Below are positions 1 through 7,602 of a stretch of DNA of 64,000 bases, piece after piece. A program made the position numbers and the translations under genes. Origin of the DNA: JAGOME01 sp039812375 (GTDB taxonomy: Bacteria; Actinomycetota; Actinomycetes; Actinomycetales; Dermatophilaceae); assembly GCA_039812375.1 (NCBI GenBank), contig JBDIAO010000001.1:1-64000 (forward strand), written 5' to 3'. Under the pieces are notes generated by a model that made no database searches, was not told the DNA's origin, and was given only the letters and a program-made list of their open reading frames with translations. Numbering within the stretch: the first letter of the stretch is position 1; every line of letters begins with the position of its first letter.

Positions 1-1560
1 GACCTGTGGCTCAACGAATCCTTCGCGGAATACCTGAGCTACCGGGCCCTGACGCAGGCCACGGGATGGTCCGAGGCCTGGGTCGAGTTCTCCATCGTCC
101 GCAAGGTCTGGGGGTATGCCGCCGAGCGGGCGCCCTCGACCCACCCGGTCGCCGGCTCGCCCGCCCCCGACGCCCTGGCCGCACTGCAGAACTTCGACGG
201 CATCTCCTACGCCAAGGGTGCCTCGGTGCTGCGCCAACTCGTCGCGCACATCGGGCGCGAGGCCTTCGACGCCGGGGTGCGCGCCCACCTGGAGGCACAC
301 AGCCTTGGCAACGCGAGCCTCGCCGACTTCCTCGCCGCTCTCGAGGCGGCATCCGGGCAGGACCTGGGCGCGTGGTCGCAGGCCTGGCTGGAGACCGCGG
401 GGGCGGACCGGATCTCGACGCAGCTCGGCGGTCTCGTGCGCCGATCCACCCCGGAGCAGTACCCGGCTGATCGACCGCATCGTCTCGACGTCGCCGGGTT
501 CACAGCGGGCGCGCAGACTTTCCGGGTCCCGCTGGAGATCACCGCGGAGGTGACGACCAGCCAGGAACTGGCGCAGGCGCCATCCGCGAACATTGTCGTG
601 CCGAATGCCGCCGACCTGACCTGGGCCGACGTCGAACTCTCTGAGCACACCATCGGCCACCTGGCCGGCGAGCTCTCCCTGGTGCCGGATCCGCTCGCGC
701 GGGCAGTGACCTGGGGCGCCCTGCTGTCCGGGGTCTACCGGGGCGAGGTCGACCCGCGCACTTTCCTCGACGTCCTCACCGGCGCCTGGCCGACCGAGAC
801 CAACGACGCGATCCTCGCCCGGGTCGCCGCGCACGCTACTGACCGGATCATCCCGACCTTCCTGCCGCCGCAGGCGTGGGAGTCGGCGACTGCGCGGGTG
901 GCTGGGGCCGCCCTCGTGGCGTTGCACGCAGCCGGGAGGAATGCCGCCACGGGCCCGGGCCGCGTCGTCGCCTTGGCTCGGGTGGTTGCCGTGACTACGA
1001 GCGACTTCGACCGGCTGAGTGCCTGGCTCGAGGGGCGCGGCCTGCCCGTCCCTGTCGAGAAGGATGCCGACTTCCGTTGGCTCGTCGCGACCAACCTGGC
1101 TGCACGCGGATGCCTCGACGTGCTGGCCATCGAGCGGCTGCGTGCGGCCGATGACACGCTCACCGGTCACCAGGCGGCCCTCCAGGCGAGGGCGAGCATC
1201 CCAGACCCGGCCGCCAAGGGCTGGGCCTGGACCGAGCTGACCACCAACCGGGAACGCTCCAACCGCGACCTGCTTGCCCTGGCCCGGGGGATGTGGGTCG
1301 CGCCCGACCTCGAGCTCGTGTGTCCCTACGTCACGCTCTTCCCGGAAGCCGTGTCGGCCATGTCCGGCTGGCTCGGGGACGATGCCCTGGAACGGGTCGC
1401 CTCTCTTGCCTTCCCCGGCCGGGTCGTCGAGCAAGCGACGAGCGACATGGCCGCCGGCATGCTTGAGCGCGATGACCTCACTCCGGGGGTGCGCCGGGCG
1501 GTCCTGGATGCCGACCACGAGCTGCGTGAGGCGTTGCGCAGCCGTGAGGCGTTCGGCTGA
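1..1560 (+). CDS. pepN: Aminopeptidase N, C-terminal part (5' end outside window)
   Basis: The frame is open from base 1 and encodes 519 residues. It begins with DLWLNESFAEY, the segment that carries the third zinc ligand (the Glu of NExFAEY) of M1 metallopeptidases, so the HEXXH motif lies just upstream of the window. The rest is the helical ERAP1-like C-terminal domain seen in actinobacterial PepN. The enzyme removes N-terminal residues from peptides, normally in the cytosol. Nothing seems missing at the 3' end; the next gene is convergent, 79 bases away. The family call is firm; substrate preference cannot be read. Confidence 0.93.
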   Translation, partial: DLWLNESFAEYLSYRALTQATGWSEAWVEFSIVRKVWGYAAERAPSTHPVAGSPAPDALAALQNFDGISYAKGASVLRQLVAHIGREAFDAGVRAHLEAHSLGNASLADFLAALEAASGQDLGAWSQAWLETAGADRISTQLGGLVRRSTPEQYPADRPHRLDVAGFTAGAQTFRVPLEITAEVTTSQELAQAPSANIVVPNAADLTWADVELSEHTIGHLAGELSLVPDPLARAVTWGALLSGVYRGEVDPRTFLDVLTGAWPTETNDAILARVAAHATDRIIPTFLPPQAWESATARVAGAALVALHAAGRNAATGPGRVVALARVVAVTTSDFDRLSAWLEGRGLPVPVEKDADFRWLVATNLAARGCLDVLAIERLRAADDTLTGHQAALQARASIPDPAAKGWAWTELTTNRERSNRDLLALARGMWVAPDLELVCPYVTLFPEAVSAMSGWLGDDALERVASLAFPGRVVEQATSDMAAGMLERDDLTPGVRRAVLDADHELREALRSREAFG

Positions 1561-1639
1561 GTAGTGCGCACAGGCGGGTGCGGGCGGGCACGGGCACGGG
1601 GGGCGCGTTCGCGTTGAACCATGACGACCGTCCGCCCGT

Positions 1640-2050
1640 TCAGCGAGGGATGATCTCGAAACGGGTGCGCCCGTGGAGACGATAGATCGTGAAGTCGCGG
1701 TCGAGGGTGAAGATCCGCCGCTGGCCGGCCTGTTCGGCCAGGGCCACGAGGGTGGCATCGGCGAGGTCCATGGGGAGGTCGGCGTACTTGTCCATCAGCA
1801 CCGCGCTGCGCTCCAGGGCGGCCATCGGTAGGTCGCTGATCGCCAGGCGCCCAGTACTGACCAGCCGCCACAGGGCCTGTCGGCCTGCGGGTCCTCCGGC
1901 CCGGTTGAGGAGGTACATCGCCTCGGTGAAGGCAGGGCACGTCGTCACGAGGGGGAGAGCCAGTGTGGCCAGGGCAAGTACGCAGGTGTGGTGGTCGGGC
2001 TCGTCGGCATCGATGAGCGCGACGAGGGGACCTGCGTCGACCAGGGTCAC
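1640..2050 (-). CDS. vapC: PIN-domain ribonuclease toxin (VapC family)
   Basis: The product is 136 residues, the usual size for a single PIN domain. It starts VTLVDAGPLVALID with the first metal-binding Asp, has an internal conserved Glu (FTEAMYLLN), DLADATLVALAEQ near the middle and FTLDRDF near the end, the four-acid pattern of PIN nucleases. The GTG start at 2050 overlaps the antitoxin stop as GTGA, which indicates translational coupling and sets this start. VapC toxins cut specific RNAs, often tRNA; the target here is unknown. Confidence 0.85.
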   Translation of the reverse strand: MTLVDAGPLVALIDADEPDHHTCVLALATLALPLVTTCPAFTEAMYLLNRAGGPAGRQALWRLVSTGRLAISDLPMAALERSAVLMDKYADLPMDLADATLVALAEQAGQRRIFTLDRDFTIYRLHGRTRFEIIPR

Positions 2051-2292
2051 TCCGAGTGCTTGCCGGTGGTGAGGATCTCGGTGAATGCCGTCCCGGTGTG
2101 CCGCGCGTGGCCTCCGCCGCTGTGGATTGCACCGATGACGTCCGCGAAGTCCGCAGGTGTGGCTGCGTCGAGCACGTCGGCTGCCCGTTTCGCCGCAGCC
2201 CGACGGATGAACTCGGAGAGCGTCTCGCCCACGGCTGCCGCGGCGCGCTGCAGCCGTTGCTCGAGGTCCGGGTCCAGGCGCACCGTCTTCAT
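2047..2292 (-). CDS. vapB: Ribbon-helix-helix antitoxin of the VapBC pair
   Basis: The product is 81 residues. Its N-terminus MKTVRLDPDLEQRLQRAA followed by VGETLSEFIRRAA is a ribbon-helix-helix DNA-binding fold. The C-terminal 40 residues are probably the toxin-binding tail. The ATG at 2292 is chosen because the strand and helix begin right there; upstream in-frame sequence shows no conserved features. It precedes vapC with a 4-base overlap. Antitoxins of this kind neutralise VapC and repress their own operon. Confidence 0.8.
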   Translation of the reverse strand: MKTVRLDPDLEQRLQRAAAAVGETLSEFIRRAAAKRAADVLDAATPADFADVIGAIHSGGGHARHTGTAFTEILTTGKHSE

Positions 2293-2469
2293 CTGCCAAT
2301 CGTATCTCGATGAGCGCAGGCCGTGATACGGAGCGGCGCTCGGTGCATCTGCCCTGAGCAGGTCGGGGCGACCCTGCCCAACGCTCGCGCAGTGGCGGCA
2401 CCGGGGATGCACCGGGGCTGACGAGGATGCGCGCGGGCTCCGGGGTTGCGCCAGGTTCGCAGCGGTAGT

Positions 2470-2964
2470 TCAGCGGTAGTTGGTGAAGGTCAGCGCGACG
2501 TCGAGGTCGGCATCCTTGAGCAGGCGCTGGACGCTCTGGAGGTCGTCGCGACTCTTGGAGCTCACCCTCACCTCGTCGCCCTGGATCTGGGTCTTGACGT
2601 TCCTGGGCCCCTCCTCGCGGATCAGCTTGGTGATCTTCTTCGCGTTCTCGCTCGAGATTCCCTCCTTGAGCGGCACGGCGAGCTTGTACTCCTTGCCGGA
2701 CAGGCGCGGCCCGGCCTCGGGCACGTCGAGGTGCTTGAGCGAAACCCCGCGCCGGACCAGCCAGGTCTGCAGCACGTCGAGGACGGCCTTGCAGCGGTCC
2801 TCGCTGTTGGCCTGCATCGTGATGACCTCGCCGGACAGTTCCACCTGGGCGCCGACGTTCTTGAAGTCGTAGCGGTTGTGAATCTCCTTCGCGGCATTGT
2901 TCACCGCGTTGGCGACCTCCTGCTTGTCGAACTTGCTGACGACGTCGAAGCTGCTGTCGGCCAT
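2470..2964 (-). CDS. yajQ: YajQ-family nucleotide-binding protein
   Basis: The product is 164 residues, the standard length for the family, starting MADSSFDVVSKFDKQEV, with the family-typical blocks NNAAKEIHNRYDFK and KITKLIREEGPRNVKTQIQG. The ATG at 2964 is preceded by a GAGAGGA ribosome binding site. YajQ proteins have two ferredoxin-like RNP-fold domains; some bind cyclic di-GMP and act as transcription co-regulators, but no such role can be deduced here. Its upstream region holds the 58-bp palindrome and the divergent tRNA-Tyr gene. Confidence 0.93.
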   Translation of the reverse strand: MADSSFDVVSKFDKQEVANAVNNAAKEIHNRYDFKNVGAQVELSGEVITMQANSEDRCKAVLDVLQTWLVRRGVSLKHLDVPEAGPRLSGKEYKLAVPLKEGISSENAKKITKLIREEGPRNVKTQIQGDEVRVSSKSRDDLQSVQRLLKDADLDVALTFTNYR

Positions 2965-2999
2965 GGGGGTCCTCTCAGAAGGTATGCCGTGCGCGGGCC

Positions 3000-3057
3000 G
3001 CTGCGGGTGGCTGTAGACACGCCCGGGATCCCGGGCGTGTCTACAGCCACCCGCAGC
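3000..3057. repeat. 58-bp perfect palindrome with no spacer
   Basis: Two 29-base arms are exactly complementary about a centre between 3028 and 3029 (core CCCGGGATCCCGGG, arms ending GCTGCGGGTGGC and GCCACCCGCAGC). It is flanked by GGTATGCCGT at 2981 and ACGGCATACC at 3069, a further inverted pair. It lies between the divergent yajQ and tRNA-Tyr genes, so it is not an obvious terminator for either. Confidence 0.97.
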
Positions 3058-3123
3058 CGAGGACGGTGACGGCATACCCGATTCGGTTCGGGGGATCTGG
3101 CTTGCTATCCTTCCATGCGCACC

Positions 3124-3207
3124 GGCGGGTTGCCCGAGCGGCCAATGGGAGCGGACTGTAAATCCGTCGCGAAAGCTTCGAAGGTTCGAATCCTTCACCC
3201 GCCACCA
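3124..3207 (+). tRNA. tRNA-Tyr (GTA)
   Basis: The acceptor arms GGCGGGT and ACCCGCC pair fully. The anticodon GTA is at 3158-3160, the variable arm is long as expected for bacterial tRNA-Tyr, the T-arm reads GGTTCGAATCC, and CCA is encoded (3205-3207). A TATCCT box at 3106-3111 could be its -10 element. Confidence 0.96.
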
Positions 3208-3216
3208 CGTGCATCG

Positions 3217-3256
3217 AAGGGCCCTCCATCAGCGGCGACGCTGGTGGAGGGCCCTT
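3217..3256 (+). terminator. Hairpin terminator after tRNA-Tyr
   Basis: AAGGGCCCTCCA at 3217 and TGGAGGGCCCTT at 3245 form a 12-bp perfect stem with a 16-base loop, directly after the tRNA. There is no long T tract, which is common in actinobacteria. Confidence 0.75.
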
Positions 3257-3350
3257 CCGCCGTGTCTGCGAGCGGGTCGCCTGACGGTGCTCTGTGAGTG
3301 CTCGTCCTGCGGCAGGCCTCGCGGACCGAAGCCTTGCCCACCCTGGTCGC

Positions 3351-3364
3351 GTACACTGTGTACA
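3351..3364. promoter_or_regulatory. Palindromic operator before the Phd-like toxin-antitoxin operon
   Basis: GTACACTGTGTAC (3351-3363) is a perfect 13-base palindrome, and it overlaps TGTACA (3359-3364), the core reported for YefM-type operators. TACACT at 3352-3357 could serve as a -10 box. It ends about 25 bases before the antitoxin start, as expected for an autoregulated pair. Confidence 0.65.
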
Positions 3365-3388
3365 TGTGGGTAGGTGAGGAGAAGGTCT

Positions 3389-3817
3389 ATGACTGTCGCA
3401 ACCGTCAACTACAGCAGTGCCCGTGAGGGCCGCGAGCACTTCAAGGATCTGCTCGACGCTGCAGACGAGGGGCGTCCTGCGACGGTCACCCGCGAGGCGC
3501 GACGCGTGGCCGCAGTTGATGCCGATCGACTGGTGCACTTCCTGACTCGTCTGTACCCATCCGGTGCGCAGACGGTTGCGGAAGGAGATGGCTGGAGCAT
3601 CCTTCTTCCCGGGGTGCCGGTCGCCGCGGCAGGCGACACCATCGAGGACGCTGTCGAGGAGATGATCGAGGCCTTGCGCGACTACGCGCAGGCGTGGATC
3701 CAGCGATTGCGTCTGGCCCCGAACCATGAGGACAACTGGGGTCTGGTCCAGATCGTTGCGTTGGCCTCGGAGGAGCAACTACGTCGCTGGCTGCTGGCTG
3801 CCGACCAGGATGCCTGA
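3389..3817 (+). CDS. Phd/YefM-like antitoxin with extended C-terminal domain
   Basis: The product is 142 residues. The first 55 or so residues (MTVATVNYSSAREGREHF, then KDLLDAADEGRPATVTREARR and AAVDADRL) match the Phd/YefM antitoxin pattern of a short strand, two helices and VTR..R..VAVVDA. The remaining 85 residues, including GWSILLPGVPVAAAGDTIEDAVEE, resemble a HicB-like strand-helix module. The ATG at 3389 follows GAGGAGAAGG at 3376; an upstream in-frame GTG at 3374 lies inside that binding site and is less likely. It overlaps the next gene by 8 bases. The likely role is toxin neutralisation and self-repression through the palindrome at 3351. Confidence 0.75.
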   Translation: MTVATVNYSSAREGREHFKDLLDAADEGRPATVTREARRVAAVDADRLVHFLTRLYPSGAQTVAEGDGWSILLPGVPVAAAGDTIEDAVEEMIEALRDYAQAWIQRLRLAPNHEDNWGLVQIVALASEEQLRRWLLAADQDA

Positions 3818-4241
3818 CAAGCGACCTCCGGCGACTCGTCGGGACCATGAGAGATTCTGCATGACTGAGGGCTGGCTCGAGCGAAAGCGCGCGAACGGCA
3901 CGCGCGGCTCGCATCATGTCAACTACGAGTTGCCGTTGCCGGATGGGCGGATCCTCTACACGCGGATCAGTCACCCGATAAACCGCACCGACTATGGGCC
4001 GAGCATCTTTGCGCACATCCTGCGGGAACAGTTGCAGGTGAGCGAGGAGGGGTTCTGGGACTGCGTCATTCACCAGGTGGTGCCGAACCGGGGCCAGCCG
4101 CAACCGGCCGCCGAGACGATCCCACTTGGCGTCATCCGGATTCTCTCCCAGGAGGCGCGCATCCCGGAGGCGGAGGTGCGTGCGATGACGAAGGCCGAGG
4201 CCATTGCCAGGGTCGGCGAGTTCTACTCGACCGGTAGGTGA
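3810..4241 (+). CDS. Toxin of the type annotated as cytotoxic translational repressor
   Basis: The product is 143 residues, from the ATG at 3810 that overlaps the antitoxin end. The sequence TRRDHERFCMTEGW, then HHVNYELPLPDGRILYTRIS and INRTDYGPSIFAHILREQL, matches from memory an actinobacterial protein family usually named cytotoxic translational repressor of a toxin-antitoxin system, found next to Phd-like antitoxins. The fold recalls HicA/RelE-size toxins, but no catalytic residue can be assigned with certainty. The function as a translation inhibitor is inferred from family naming and operon position. Confidence 0.65.
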   Translation: MPDKRPPATRRDHERFCMTEGWLERKRANGTRGSHHVNYELPLPDGRILYTRISHPINRTDYGPSIFAHILREQLQVSEEGFWDCVIHQVVPNRGQPQPAAETIPLGVIRILSQEARIPEAEVRAMTKAEAIARVGEFYSTGR

Positions 4242-4302
4242 ACCGCCGGTTCGGGAAGCACTGTTGGAGGGGCGAGGTCGGGTGGCACCCGTGCGTGGTG
4301 AC

Positions 4303-4334
4303 TGCAGACCCGCTTGACTACAGACCCGCTTGAC
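4303..4334 (+). repeat. 16-bp tandem duplication at the 5' end of the SIR2 gene
   Basis: TGCAGACCCGCTTGAC (4303-4318) is followed directly by TACAGACCCGCTTGAC (4319-4334), identical at 15 of 16 positions. The unit is not a multiple of three. A GTG at 4298 reads M-T-A-D-P-L-D and, because of the second copy, runs into TGA at 4331. Removing one copy would join it to the downstream SIR2 frame. Confidence 0.95.
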
Positions 4335-5483
4335 CGTTGGTCGCTGCCGACGAGGGAGCTCATGGAGCGCCTGCCGGAGCTCGCGCGCGACATCGGCGTC
4401 GACATCGGCGTCGACATCGCTCTGGTCTCTCCCGAGGAGTCGGTCCATGCGGCCGCGCAGTACGCCCGCAAGGGCGCTGCACCCTGGGTGGACCGAGCCC
4501 TGGACAAGGTGGCCAGAGGGCTCGGCGAGAAAGCCCGCAACGGCGGTCTGGCCCTGTTTCTGGGCGCCGGGGTCAGCATCCCCGCAGGCCTGATGTCGTG
4601 GAGCGCACTCATTGACAGGTTGGCGCAAGAACTCGCCGTCGAGGAGTACGACAACAGCGCGGCACCCCTCACTCTGGTGGATCAGGCCGAGCTCATTCAG
4701 CACCGGAAGCCCCGCAAGTTCCGTAAGAGGGTGGTTCAGGCGACCGCTGAGGCCAAACGCCCCTCGCTGCTCCACGCACTCCTCGCCGGGCTGAACTGCG
4801 CCGAGGTGGTGACCACCAACTATGACCAGCTCTACGAAGAGGCTGTGCGCGCCGCGGGCCGAGAGGTAGCCAGCGTCATGCCGCGTCAGAACGCGCGAGG
4901 TGTCGCACGCTGGGTGCTCAAGATGCACGGCGACGTCGAGGACAGCACGTCGATCGTGTTGACCCGGCGATCCATGGTCCGATACGACGCGACCAACCGA
5001 CCGTCGGGGGCGGTGCTGCCGAGTCTCCTGCTCACCAAGCACCTTCTGGTCGTCGGCGCGTCGATGACGGACGACAACTTCATTCGGCTGGCCCACGAGG
5101 TTGATGCCTACCGCACGGATTACGAGACGTTCATAGAGGGTCAGGCCCGGGAGGTCGGGACAGTTCTCGATGCTGCCGGTGACGGCATCCGGCAAGCATT
5201 GTGGGAGGGCCAGTTCGGTTGGGTCGACCTCACAGGGCGGGGGTCCTGGCCTGGATGGCGGATGATTGAGCTGTTCCTCGACCGGGTCGCCTTCCATGCC
5301 TCCAGGTCGTCCTCCTGGCTGCTCGACCCTCGGTTCAGCCCCCTCCTGCAAGACGAGGTCGATGGCCAGCTCGCGGACCGGGCACGGGCACTCTACGAGT
5401 CGCTCCCGAAGGGTGGGAGCAGCAAGTGGGCGCCCTTGACCAGGAGCTTGGAAGGCTTGGGAGCAACAGGCCGGCACGGGTAG
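4314..5483 (+). CDS. SIR2-like domain protein, possible NAD-consuming defence effector
   Basis: The frame gives 389 residues from a TTG at 4314; ATG at 4362 would give 373. LALFLGAGVSIPAGL (residues 79-93) is the SIR2 NAD-binding GAGxS loop, VVTTNYDQLYEEA (165-177) is the second nucleotide-contacting motif, and KMHGD carries the likely catalytic His205. The C-terminal half has no recognisable domain and no membrane segment. Such SIR2 proteins can act as NAD+ hydrolases in anti-phage systems, but this is inference. Residues 27-36 carry a short repeat (DIGVDIGVDI) from a 12-bp DNA repeat. The true start is unclear because the duplication at 4303 breaks the GTG-initiated reading frame. Neither candidate start has a good ribosome binding site. 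Confidence 0.78.
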   Translation: MTTDPLDRWSLPTRELMERLPELARDIGVDIGVDIALVSPEESVHAAAQYARKGAAPWVDRALDKVARGLGEKARNGGLALFLGAGVSIPAGLMSWSALIDRLAQELAVEEYDNSAAPLTLVDQAELIQHRKPRKFRKRVVQATAEAKRPSLLHALLAGLNCAEVVTTNYDQLYEEAVRAAGREVASVMPRQNARGVARWVLKMHGDVEDSTSIVLTRRSMVRYDATNRPSGAVLPSLLLTKHLLVVGASMTDDNFIRLAHEVDAYRTDYETFIEGQAREVGTVLDAAGDGIRQALWEGQFGWVDLTGRGSWPGWRMIELFLDRVAFHASRSSSWLLDPRFSPLLQDEVDGQLADRARALYESLPKGGSSKWAPLTRSLEGLGATGRHG

Positions 5484-5605
5484 TTCCAGGCGCCCCCCAG
5501 CAGCCATCGGGATCCCGGACCTGGTCGGCGATCACAGCGTTGAGCAGGTCGAGGCCCGCCCCCAGGCGAAGCGGCACTGGATCGCCGTGGGTGTGAGTAG
5601 CTCGG

Positions 5606-6304
5606 TCACTGACCTCGGGTGATCGAGGGGTTGAGCACGCCTGCCGGCCCGGTGCGGTACAGCCTTGCGGGGCGCCCGCCCCCACGGGTGGTCATCCGCT
5701 CGGCGGAGACGAGAAAGCCCGGCGCGCTGGTCACCTTGCGGTGGAAGTTGCGCGGGTCGAGCTCGACTCCCCACACCGCCTCGTAGACCCGTCGCAACTC
5801 CCCGACGGTGAACTCCGGCTCGCAGAAGGCCGCGGCGAGCGGGGAGTACTCCAGTTTGGCCCGCGCCCGCTCCACCCCTTCGCGCAGGATCTGGGCGTGG
5901 TCGAACGCGAGCGGCTCGGCCTCGTCCAGTGCGGCTGCCACGTCCACCCACATCGCCTCGGCGGCATCCGTGCCGGCGCGCGGCTCGGGCAGGTCCGCCC
6001 CGAGCGCCATCCACGCCACCGAGACCACCCGGTGACGCGGATCCCGATGGGGCGCACCGAAGCTGGCCACCTGCTCCAGCACGATGTCGCCCGGCCCGAT
6101 GCCGGTCTCCTCCTTCAGCTCACGGTATGCAGCCTCCTCAAGGTCCTCGTCGACGTGGACGAAGCCGCCCGGGAGGGCCAGTTCGCCCGCGAACGGCTCG
6201 AGGCCGCGCCTGACGAGCACCACCTGGAGCCGGTCACCACGCACGCTCAGCACGACGAGGTCGACCGTCACGTAGATCGGGGGATACCTCTTAGGCTCAT
6301 CCAT
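5606..6304 (-). CDS. nrtR: NrtR-type Nudix regulator or ADP-ribose hydrolase
   Basis: The product is 232 residues: an N-terminal Nudix domain (residues 10-140) and a C-terminal winged-helix domain (from about 150, EPEFTVGELRRVYEAVWG) ending in GRPARLYRTG, the architecture of NrtR, which controls NAD metabolism and senses ADP-ribose. The Nudix box at 47-69 is complete (GGFVHVDE, then REL, KEETGI), whereas characterised NrtR repressors often have a degenerate box, so hydrolase activity is possible. The ATG at 6304 is preferred to one at 6358 because the latter would place the palindromic operator inside the coding region. It is divergent from two ADP-ribosylglycohydrolase genes. Confidence 0.82.
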   Translation of the reverse strand: MDEPKRYPPIYVTVDLVVLSVRGDRLQVVLVRRGLEPFAGELALPGGFVHVDEDLEEAAYRELKEETGIGPGDIVLEQVASFGAPHRDPRHRVVSVAWMALGADLPEPRAGTDAAEAMWVDVAAALDEAEPLAFDHAQILREGVERARAKLEYSPLAAAFCEPEFTVGELRRVYEAVWGVELDPRNFHRKVTSAPGFLVSAERMTTRGGGRPARLYRTGPAGVLNPSITRGQ

Positions 6305-6313
6305 GACCCCATC

Positions 6314-6362
6314 TTTGTCGTCAATTTGACGAAAAACAACTCCAGCAATTATCGTCAAGGTG
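6314..6362. promoter_or_regulatory. Putative NrtR operator pair in the divergent promoter region
   Basis: TCGTCAATTTGACGA (6318-6332) is a perfect 15-base palindrome, extended by TTT/AAA outside. A second half-conserved copy, TCGTCAAGGTGACAT, begins at 6352. The 80-base intergenic region is unusually A/T-rich for this genome. Spacing between the two centres is about 34 bases, three helical turns, suiting cooperative binding. Confidence 0.7.
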
Positions 6363-6384
6363 ACATACCACAGAGGAGAAGATC

Positions 6385-7530
6385 ATGGGTCGACGCGATG
6401 ACGAGCAGAGGGGCGAGTTCACCGACCAGGCTCCGACCCTCGGGGTGAGCCTGGGGGTGCGGTACGGACGAATGGCCACCGGCCTGCTCCTGGGTCTGGC
6501 CTACGGGGAAGCGCGGGCCCTGGAGCTCGCCCGGCGCACCGCCGCCGGCCCGGTGCTGCGCGGTGGGGTCGGTGCCCAGCTGGCGGCATCCACCGCCGAC
6601 TCCCTCATCCGCGCCCAGAGCCGACTCGACCTCGCCGGCCCCGTGCTCGACGAGGCCGACCAGGGTGTGGTCAAGGCCAGGGGGATCACGCCCGTTCTGT
6701 GGGACGGGCTCATCCGCTGGGGTGGCGCACAGGGCATGACCGACGGCATCGTCGGGCTCATCAGCCGGGCCGCCGATGACAGTTTCTTCGGCGGCTGGCT
6801 CGCCGGGCTGCCGGCCATGGCCGAGCGCCGCGGGAGCGCCCCGGCCACGGTCAAGGCGCTGACCATCGGCATCCCGGGCACGCCGGAGCGACCGGTGGGG
6901 ACCAGCCACGGCTCGCACGGCCTCGTCCGCACTCTGCCCCTGGCCGCCCTGATCGTCAGCCACGTCGCAGAGGACCTGCCGCGCCGCGCTCTCGAGTCCT
7001 GCGCGCTCACCCACGGCGAACCGACGGCCATGTACGCGACGGGGGCGAGCGTCATGACCTTGGCCCACCACGTCATGACCGGGCACGGCCTCGAGGCTGG
7101 CTTGGCCTTCGCGAGCGAACTGCTCCTCGTCGAGGGGCCCCATCTCGTGCGCGACCGGTTCGAGGCCGTCCTGCGCTCGCGCGCCGATCAGCCGCGGTCA
7201 CAGGGCCGCCTGCGGGCACTCACCCCCGACCGGAGCGCCCTGTCGGCCGCGGCCGGCGCGCTGTACGCCTTCGGCGAGGACCTCGAGGCGGACCTGGCGT
7301 TCATCACCGGATCCACGTCCGACCTGCCCGCCATGGGCGCTGTCCTCGGCGCCCTGCACGGGGTGGTGCGGGGCCCGGAGTCACTCGAGGCAGCCCGGCT
7401 CGCCCGCTGCGAGATGACCTGGCCGATGGAGGTGCTCGGTCGTGACCTGGGGCTGGTCCTGGCCGAGTGGCCCGCCGGCAGTGACGAGCGCCTTCCCCTG
7501 CCCGGATGGGCCAGGCGTTACCCGGCCTGA
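6385..7530 (+). CDS. ADP-ribosylglycohydrolase-like protein with degenerate active site
   Basis: The product is 381 residues of all-helical character. It follows the ADP-ribosylglycohydrolase plan but lacks the metal ligands. Where active enzymes have GxxxGDALG there is ATGLLLGLAYGEARAL (31-46); where they have W(S/T)DDT there is LAASTADSL (66-74); and the C-terminal GxDTDT block reads GSTSDLPAMGAVLGALHG (about 309-326). The last retains the helix-glycine pattern (compare DTDTVAAIAGQLLGARYG in the next gene). It is probably a pseudoenzyme binding ADP-ribose or a partner. It starts 80 bases from nrtR on the opposite strand behind the palindromic operator (AGAGGAGAAG binding site) and is followed 72 bases later by the intact paralogue. 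Confidence 0.65.
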   Translation: MGRRDDEQRGEFTDQAPTLGVSLGVRYGRMATGLLLGLAYGEARALELARRTAAGPVLRGGVGAQLAASTADSLIRAQSRLDLAGPVLDEADQGVVKARGITPVLWDGLIRWGGAQGMTDGIVGLISRAADDSFFGGWLAGLPAMAERRGSAPATVKALTIGIPGTPERPVGTSHGSHGLVRTLPLAALIVSHVAEDLPRRALESCALTHGEPTAMYATGASVMTLAHHVMTGHGLEAGLAFASELLLVEGPHLVRDRFEAVLRSRADQPRSQGRLRALTPDRSALSAAAGALYAFGEDLEADLAFITGSTSDLPAMGAVLGALHGVVRGPESLEAARLARCEMTWPMEVLGRDLGLVLAEWPAGSDERLPLPGWARRYPA

Positions 7531-7602
7531 ACGCCGGGCCGACCTGTGCTCGAAGTCGAGCGCAGAACCACAGCGATCTACCCCGACGAGAGGACACCTG
7601 CC

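Noticed and set aside
4389..4424. GACATCGGCGTC repeats considered as a possible CRISPR or iteron
   Set aside because: Only 2.7 direct copies without spacers, in frame inside the SIR2 gene; it is a coding tandem repeat.
3486..5507. Minus-strand frame of 673 codons across the toxin and SIR2 genes
   Set aside because: Crosses three well-supported plus-strand genes and contains no recognisable motif.
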